Positions 58,666-64,000 of a stretch of DNA of 64,000 nt are shown here, piece after piece. Position 1 is the first letter of the stretch, and each line of letters starts with the position of its first letter. The notes under the pieces were generated by a model. That model had not been told where the DNA came from, ran no database searches, and saw only the letters and a program-made list of their open reading frames with translations. The position numbers and the translations under genes were made by a program. This stretch comes from JAGXQV01 sp964527565 (GTDB taxonomy: Bacteria > Pseudomonadota > Gammaproteobacteria > Burkholderiales > Sulfuricellaceae). Where the stretch lies: assembly GCA_964527565.1 (NCBI GenBank), contig CAZGOY010000002.1, positions 62,001-126,000 on the forward strand, given 5' to 3'.

Positions 58666-61600
58666 ATGCTCAAGCTGCGCGGCGGCAACGCCCTCTCTTC
58701 CTTTCGTCTCGAAAAACTTTACCAAGCACTGAAAACCAGCGTGCCGGAAGTTGCCCATATCCACGCCGAATACTGGCATTTCGCCGAAACAGCGCGCGAT
58801 CTGACGGCATCCGAACTGTCGGTGCTGGAAAAAATCCTTACCTACGGCCCGGCCAGCCCGGTCGAGGCGCCGGAGGGTGAGTTGCTGTTGGTGGTACCGC
58901 GTTTGGGCACCATTTCACCGTGGTCGTCTAAAGCCAGCGACATCGCGCAGCATTGCGGATTGGCAACACTCGAACGGCTGGAGCGCGGGGTGGCCTTTTA
59001 CGTGCAAAAGCACGACGGCTCACCGCTGACAGCCGCAGAAAAACAGGTGCTGCTGCCGCTGATTCACGACCGCATGACGGAAACCGTGCTGGCCGACCTG
59101 GATAACGCAGCCAGGCTCTTCCAACATGCCCAGCCCGCGCCGCTGGCCAGCGTGGATGTCCTGACGGGCGGCAAGACCGCGCTGGAGGAAGCAAATCGCA
59201 GCATGGGGCTGGCATTGTCGCCGGACGAGATCGACTATCTGGTGGAAAATTTCACCCGTATCGGCAGGAATCCCACCGATGTCGAGCTGATGATGTTCGC
59301 CCAGGCCAATTCCGAACATTGCCGCCACAAGATTTTCAACGCCGACTGGCTGATCGACGGCGTTACGCAGGAAAAATCCCTTTTCGCCATGATCCGCAAT
59401 ACGCACCAGTTGAACCCGTGCGGCACGGTGGTGGCGTATTCCGATAATTCCTCGATTATCGAGGGCGCACGCGTCAAGCGTTTTTATCCCGATGCACAAG
59501 GGGCTTACGGTTTTGTCGAGGATGAAACCCATATCCTGATGAAGGTGGAAACCCATAACCACCCCACCGCCATTTCCCCCTTTCCCGGCGCTGCCACCGG
59601 TTCGGGCGGAGAAATCCGCGACGAGGGCGCGACTGGGCGCGGCTCGCGCCCCAAGGCCGGGCTGACTGGCTTTTCCGTCTCCAACCTGAATATTCCCGGC
59701 TTCACCCAGCCTTGGGAAAGCCCGTATGGCAAGCCGGGACGCATCGCTTCTCCCCTGCAAATCATGCTGGAAGGCCCCATCGGCGGTGCGGCGTTCAATA
59801 ACGAATTCGGTCGTCCCAACCTGGCTGGCTATTTCCGCACCTTCGAAGAGGAAGCGGCTGGGGAAATGCGTGGCTATCACAAGCCCATCATGTTGGCGGG
59901 CGGCGTCGGCAACATCGCTGCGCGCCACGCCTTCAAGGAGAAGATCGCCCCCGGCGCGCTGATTATCCAGCTGGGTGGACCGGCGATGCTGATCGGCCTG
60001 GGCGGTGGCGCGGCTTCCAGCATGGATACCGGCGCCAACGCGGAAAACCTGGATTTCGATTCGGTGCAGCGCGGCAACCCGGAAATGCAGCGCCGTTGCC
60101 AGGAAGTCATCGACCGCTGCTGGCAGTTGGGCGACGCCAATCCCATCGTTTCGATCCACGACATCGGTGCTGGCGGCCTTTCCAACGCCCTGCCGGAACT
60201 GGTCAACGATGCCGGTTGCGGCGGGCATTTTCACCTGCGCGAAGTCCATAACGAAGAACCGGGCATGACGCCCATGCAAATCTGGTGCAACGAGGCGCAG
60301 GAACGCTACGTGCTGGCGATTCGCGCGGAGCATCGCGCCTTGTTCGACGCCATTTGCGAGCGCGAGCGCTGCCCCTACGCCGTGCTTGGCGAGGCGACGG
60401 CGGAACAACGCCTGATCCTGGAAGACCGCCACTTCGGCAATCGTCCTATCGACATGGAACTGGCGGTGCTGCTCGGCAAGCCGCCCAAAATGACGCGCGA
60501 CGTGGCGCGGGTAGAAAAACGCCTGCCGCCCTTTGATGTCACCGGCATTGACCTGCGCGAAGCGGCTTTCCGTGTGTTGCGCCTGCCTGCCGTGGCGGAC
60601 AAGACCTTTCTCATCAGCATCGGCGACCGTACCGTCGGCGGCATGACGGCGCGCGACCAGTTCGTCGGCCCCTGGCAGGTACCGGTTGCCGACGTGGCGG
60701 TCACCTTGGCCGGATTTGAAGAATACCGCGGCGAAGCCTTTGCTATGGGTGAGCGCACCCCACTGGCGTTGATTAGTCCCGCAGCCTCCGGGCGCATGGC
60801 CATCGGCGAGGCGATCACCAATATCGCAGCGGCGGCCATCACCGATCTTGGAGACGTCAAGCTCTCGGCCAACTGGATGGCGGCCGCCGGGCATCCCGGA
60901 GAAGACGCAGCGTTGTACGATACGGTGCGCGCGGTGGGCATGGAGCTGTGCCCGCAATTGGGCATCAGCATCCCGGTGGGTAAGGACTCGATGTCGATGA
61001 AAACGGTGTGGGAGGAAAATGGCGCGAAAAAATCCGTTACCGCGCCGCTCTCGCTGATTATCTCGGCCTTTGCCCCCTGCGAGGATGCCCGCCGCACACT
61101 CACTCCGCAATTGCGTACCGACGCCGGGGACACCGACCTCATCCTGATCGACCTGGGACACGGGAAAAACCGCCTGGGAGGCTCGGCACTGGCACAAGCT
61201 TACAAGCAAATCGGCAATCAGGCGCCTGACGTGCTGACCGCCACCTCATTGAAAGCATTTTTCAACGTTATCCAAAAGCTTAATGGCGAGAACCGCCTGC
61301 TGGCCTACCACGACCGTTCCGACGGCGGTCTGTTCGCGACCCTGTGTGAAATGCAGTTTGCCGGGCACACCGGCGTGACGGTGGAAATCGGCGAGCTATG
61401 CATCGAACGCCTGGCCGCCGACGCAGAAGAACAGGACAGCGATGACGACACCGACATCGAGGCCGTGCTGCCAACCGGCTTCACCGAGCGTATTTTCGGC
61501 GTCCTGTTCAACGAGGAACTGGGTGCCGTCCTGCAAGTGCGCCGCGCGGATACCCCGGCAGTCATGGAAACCTTCTTTGCCGCCGGCCTGCGCGGCGAGT

Positions 61601-62628
61601 TGCATGTGATCGGCACACTGAGCAACGACGACCGCCTTTCCATCACGCGCAACGGGGTGGAAGTGTTCGGCGCCGCTCGCATGGAATTGCAGCGGGCCTG
61701 GTCGGAAACCACCTTTCGCCTGCAAACCCTGCGCGACAACCCGCAGTGCGCGCAACAGGAATATGCGCGCCTGCTCGACACCGCCGACCCCGGCCTACAC
61801 ACTTCCCTGACGTTCGCTCCGCAGGAGAACCCGGCCGCGCCATTCATTCACACCGCCGTCCGTCCGCGCGCCGCCATCCTGCGCGAACAGGGCGTCAACG
61901 GCCAGGTGGAAATGGCCGCCGCCTTCGACCGCGCTGGCTTTGAAGCCGTGGATGTCCACATGAGCGACATCATCAGTGGGCGCGTGGCGCTGGAAAGTTT
62001 TCACGGCCTGGCGGCCTGCGGCGGTTTTTCGTATGGCGACGTGCTGGGTGCGGGTGAAGGCTGGGCAAAATCCATTCTCTTCAACCCGCGCGCCCGGGAA
62101 CAGTTCGAAGCTTTCTTCCAGCGTAGCGACACCTTTGCGCTGGGGGTATGCAACGGTTGCCAGATGATGAGCAACCTGCACGACATCATTCCCGGCGCGC
62201 AGCACTGGCCGCATTTCGTGCGCAACAAGTCGGAACAGTTCGAAGCGCGTTTCGTCATGGTGGAGGTGCAGGACAGCCCATCGATCTTCCTCGACGGCAT
62301 GGCCGGCAGCCGCCTGCCCATCGTCGTTGCGCACGGCGAAGGACACGCCGAATTCCGCGATGCCGCGCAACGGGCCGCCGCACAAGCCCAGGTGGCGCTA
62401 CGTTACATCGACAACTTTGGAAAAGTGACGGAAACCTACCCTGCCAACCCCAATGGTTCACCCGCCGGCATCACCGGCCTGACCACTCCAGATGGACGTT
62501 TTACCATCATGATGCCGCACCCCGAGCGCGTATTCCGTAGCGTGCAGCATTCATGGCATCCCGGAATTTGGGGCGAGGACGGCCCGTGGCTACGCATGTT
62601 CCGCAACGCGCGCAAGTGGCTGGGGTAA
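58666..62628 (+). CDS. purL: Phosphoribosylformylglycinamidine synthase
   Basis: The 1320-residue single-chain PurL turns FGAR, glutamine and ATP into FGAM in purine synthesis. The synthetase part contains NSEHCRHKIFNADW, ETHNHPTAISPFPGAATGSGG and PIVSIHDIGAGGLSNAL. The C-terminal glutaminase holds the catalytic Cys in ALGVCNGCQMM and the His/Glu in MMPHPERV. Length is normal. No start alternative changes the call. Confidence 0.98.
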   Translation: MLKLRGGNALSSFRLEKLYQALKTSVPEVAHIHAEYWHFAETARDLTASELSVLEKILTYGPASPVEAPEGELLLVVPRLGTISPWSSKASDIAQHCGLATLERLERGVAFYVQKHDGSPLTAAEKQVLLPLIHDRMTETVLADLDNAARLFQHAQPAPLASVDVLTGGKTALEEANRSMGLALSPDEIDYLVENFTRIGRNPTDVELMMFAQANSEHCRHKIFNADWLIDGVTQEKSLFAMIRNTHQLNPCGTVVAYSDNSSIIEGARVKRFYPDAQGAYGFVEDETHILMKVETHNHPTAISPFPGAATGSGGEIRDEGATGRGSRPKAGLTGFSVSNLNIPGFTQPWESPYGKPGRIASPLQIMLEGPIGGAAFNNEFGRPNLAGYFRTFEEEAAGEMRGYHKPIMLAGGVGNIAARHAFKEKIAPGALIIQLGGPAMLIGLGGGAASSMDTGANAENLDFDSVQRGNPEMQRRCQEVIDRCWQLGDANPIVSIHDIGAGGLSNALPELVNDAGCGGHFHLREVHNEEPGMTPMQIWCNEAQERYVLAIRAEHRALFDAICERERCPYAVLGEATAEQRLILEDRHFGNRPIDMELAVLLGKPPKMTRDVARVEKRLPPFDVTGIDLREAAFRVLRLPAVADKTFLISIGDRTVGGMTARDQFVGPWQVPVADVAVTLAGFEEYRGEAFAMGERTPLALISPAASGRMAIGEAITNIAAAAITDLGDVKLSANWMAAAGHPGEDAALYDTVRAVGMELCPQLGISIPVGKDSMSMKTVWEENGAKKSVTAPLSLIISAFAPCEDARRTLTPQLRTDAGDTDLILIDLGHGKNRLGGSALAQAYKQIGNQAPDVLTATSLKAFFNVIQKLNGENRLLAYHDRSDGGLFATLCEMQFAGHTGVTVEIGELCIERLAADAEEQDSDDDTDIEAVLPTGFTERIFGVLFNEELGAVLQVRRADTPAVMETFFAAGLRGELHVIGTLSNDDRLSITRNGVEVFGAARMELQRAWSETTFRLQTLRDNPQCAQQEYARLLDTADPGLHTSLTFAPQENPAAPFIHTAVRPRAAILREQGVNGQVEMAAAFDRAGFEAVDVHMSDIISGRVALESFHGLAACGGFSYGDVLGAGEGWAKSILFNPRAREQFEAFFQRSDTFALGVCNGCQMMSNLHDIIPGAQHWPHFVRNKSEQFEARFVMVEVQDSPSIFLDGMAGSRLPIVVAHGEGHAEFRDAAQRAAAQAQVALRYIDNFGKVTETYPANPNGSPAGITGLTTPDGRFTIMMPHPERVFRSVQHSWHPGIWGEDGPWLRMFRNARKWLG

Positions 62629-62638
62629 AGCGAAAAAG

Positions 62639-62684
62639 TACGGCAACAAAAAAGCGGCTGAAAAGCCGCTTTTTTGTTGCCGTA
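62639..62684. terminator. Long bidirectional terminator between purL and pnp
   Basis: A perfect 21-bp stem (tacggcaacaaaaaagcggct against its complement) has a GAAA loop at 62660-62663. Poly-A and poly-T tracts inside the stem give a U-rich end on either strand. Confidence 0.9.
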
Positions 62685-62696
62685 AATACTGAAGGG

Positions 62697-64000
62697 TTAC
62701 TGCGGCGCAACCTCGGCAGGCCTAGCAGGTGCTTCCATCAGGGCTTTCATGGACAGGCGCAGGCGGCCCTTTTCATCGGCTTCGAGCACCTTGACGCGCA
62801 CAACCTGACCTTCCTTGAGGTGGTCGGTGACGCTGTTGACGCGCTCGTGGGCAATCTGGGAGATGTGCAGCAGACCATCCTTGCCCGGCAACACGCTGAC
62901 GATAGCACCGAAATCCAGCAGTTTGAGCACGGTGCCTTCATAAGTGCGTCCGACTTCCACCTCGGCAGTGATTTCCTCGATGCGCTTCTTCGCCATTTCG
63001 CAGGCATCCAGGCCCTGACAGGCGATGTTCACCGTGCCGTCCTCGGCGATGTCGATGGTGGTGCCGGTTTCTTCGGTCAGCGCGCGGATCACGGCGCCGC
63101 CCTTGCCGATCACGTCGCGGATCTTTTCCGGATTGATCTTCATGCTGACGATGCGCGGCGCATAAGCGGACATTTCATGGCGCGGCCCGTCGATGGACTG
63201 CTTCATGATGTTGAGGATGTGCATGCGGCCTTCGCGCGCCTGGGTCAGCGCAACCTGCATGATTTCCTTGGTGATGCCCTGGATCTTGATGTCCATCTGC
63301 AAGGCGGTGACGCCCGCTTCGGTACCGGCCACCTTGAAATCCATGTCGCCAAGGTGATCTTCGTCGCCGAGGATGTCGGTCAACACGGCAAAGCGGTTGC
63401 CATCCTTGATGAGGCCCATGGCAATACCGGCGACGTGCGCCTTCATCGGCACACCGGCATCCATCAGCGCGAGACAGCCGCCACACACCGAGGCCATCGA
63501 GCTGGAACCGTTGGATTCGGTGATTTCAGAAACCACGCGCATGGTGTAACCGAATTCATCCGGCCCCGGCAGCGCGGCAACCAGCGCGCGCTTGGCGAGG
63601 CGGCCATGGCCGATTTCACGGCGCTTGGGCGTGCCCACGCGACCGCATTCGCCGGTGGCATAGGGCGGAAAGTTGTAATGCAGCATGAAGCGGTCTTTGT
63701 ACTCCCCTTGCAGCGCGTCGATGATCTGCTCGTCGCGCCCGGTACCCAGGGTGGCAACAGCCAGCGCCTGCGTTTCGCCGCGGGTGAACAACACCGAGCC
63801 GTGGGCACGCGGCAATACGCCGGTGCGGATGGTGATGGGACGCACGGTGCGCGTGTCGCGGCCGTCGATGCGCGGCTCGCCTTGCAGAATCTGGCCGCGC
63901 ACAATTTTTGCCTCAAGATCGAAAAAGACGTTCTTGATGAAGTTGACGCGGTCGGCATCGGCGCCCTCGCCAGCCACTGCGGCAATCACGCCGTCACGGA
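62697..64000 (-). CDS. pnp: Polyribonucleotide nucleotidyltransferase, 3' part of gene
   Basis: About 434 residues of the C-terminal part are present; the gene continues past the window edge. The second RNase PH-like domain contains LPRAHGSVLFTRGETQ and GRGHLAKR-type surroundings (GHGRLAKRAL), followed by a KH domain (PEKIRDVIGKGGAVIRALT) and an S1 domain (VGRTYEGTVLKLLDFGAIVSV). PNPase degrades or polymerises RNA as a trimer, often with RNase E. It is convergent with purL. Confidence 0.97.
   Translation of the reverse strand, partial: RDGVIAAVAGEGADADRVNFIKNVFFDLEAKIVRGQILQGEPRIDGRDTRTVRPITIRTGVLPRAHGSVLFTRGETQALAVATLGTGRDEQIIDALQGEYKDRFMLHYNFPPYATGECGRVGTPKRREIGHGRLAKRALVAALPGPDEFGYTMRVVSEITESNGSSSMASVCGGCLALMDAGVPMKAHVAGIAMGLIKDGNRFAVLTDILGDEDHLGDMDFKVAGTEAGVTALQMDIKIQGITKEIMQVALTQAREGRMHILNIMKQSIDGPRHEMSAYAPRIVSMKINPEKIRDVIGKGGAVIRALTEETGTTIDIAEDGTVNIACQGLDACEMAKKRIEEITAEVEVGRTYEGTVLKLLDFGAIVSVLPGKDGLLHISQIAHERVNSVTDHLKEGQVVRVKVLEADEKGRLRLSMKALMEAPARPAEVAPQ

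Overview
The window is one contiguous piece of a GC-rich bacterial chromosome, most like a betaproteobacterium of the Nitrosomonadales (Gallionellaceae/Sulfuricellaceae type). This is inferred from the gene content: glycogen and oxidative pentose phosphate genes, c-type DUF3365 sensors, FlgO/P/T proteins, a fused YejF-type transporter ATPase and many c-di-GMP proteins. I cannot run a taxonomic search, so the placement is an inference.

Layout. 1-700: a HigBA-like toxin-antitoxin pair, cut by the window edge, followed by GGGGTCAGACCCC repeats. 735-3481: a sensor kinase/response regulator pair divergent from a Spy-like periplasmic protein, with a long inverted repeat between them. 3605-10221: a heme-type PAS-GGDEF-EAL protein, an MBL hydrolase, an unrecognised protein, pgi and an HDOD protein. 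10283-21905 (minus strand): an unknown gene, pgl, an accessory island (11838-19506), zwf and gnd. 22010-25580: glgA, a DUF3365 cytochrome, and a lipoprotein-FlgO pair. 25755-29841: bepA, clpS, clpA. 29906-32743 (minus): FlgP, FlgT, a small secreted protein and a periplasmic beta-carbonic anhydrase. 32902-45586: glgB divergent from glgC, two GH57 enzymes, a PAS protein plus CZB chemoreceptor, then HDOD-REC-GGDEF and HD-GYP regulators. 45626-47256: amt and initiator tRNA. 47337-54826 (minus): fabI-yejABEF. 55062-64000: a rhodanese, a second GGDEF-EAL protein, tRNA-Pro, tRNA-Arg, purL and the 3' part of pnp.

How it fits together. Pgi, Zwf, Pgl and Gnd route glucose 6-phosphate through the oxidative pentose phosphate pathway. 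GlgC, GlgA, GlgB and the two GH57 enzymes make and remodel glycogen. The chemoreceptor, HDOD, GGDEF, EAL and HD-GYP proteins suggest that storage and motility/c-di-GMP decisions are genetically close.

The most unusual region is the island between zwf and pgl. It carries vapBC, a MazF-like toxin whose N-terminus has been replaced by a second copy of the 5' end of pgl, and a three-gene restriction-like operon (methyltransferase-like/AlbA-like fusion, SF2 helicase, GIY-YIG nuclease). The large protein has lost the catalytic methyltransferase half and continues in frame into an AlbA_2/ATP-binding module. The pgl 5' duplication (121 bp, ungapped, 15 mismatches by eye) brackets the insert and records how it arrived. 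Almost every gene from vapB to pgl overlaps or abuts its neighbour, so a housekeeping gene now sits at the end of a defence-type operon.
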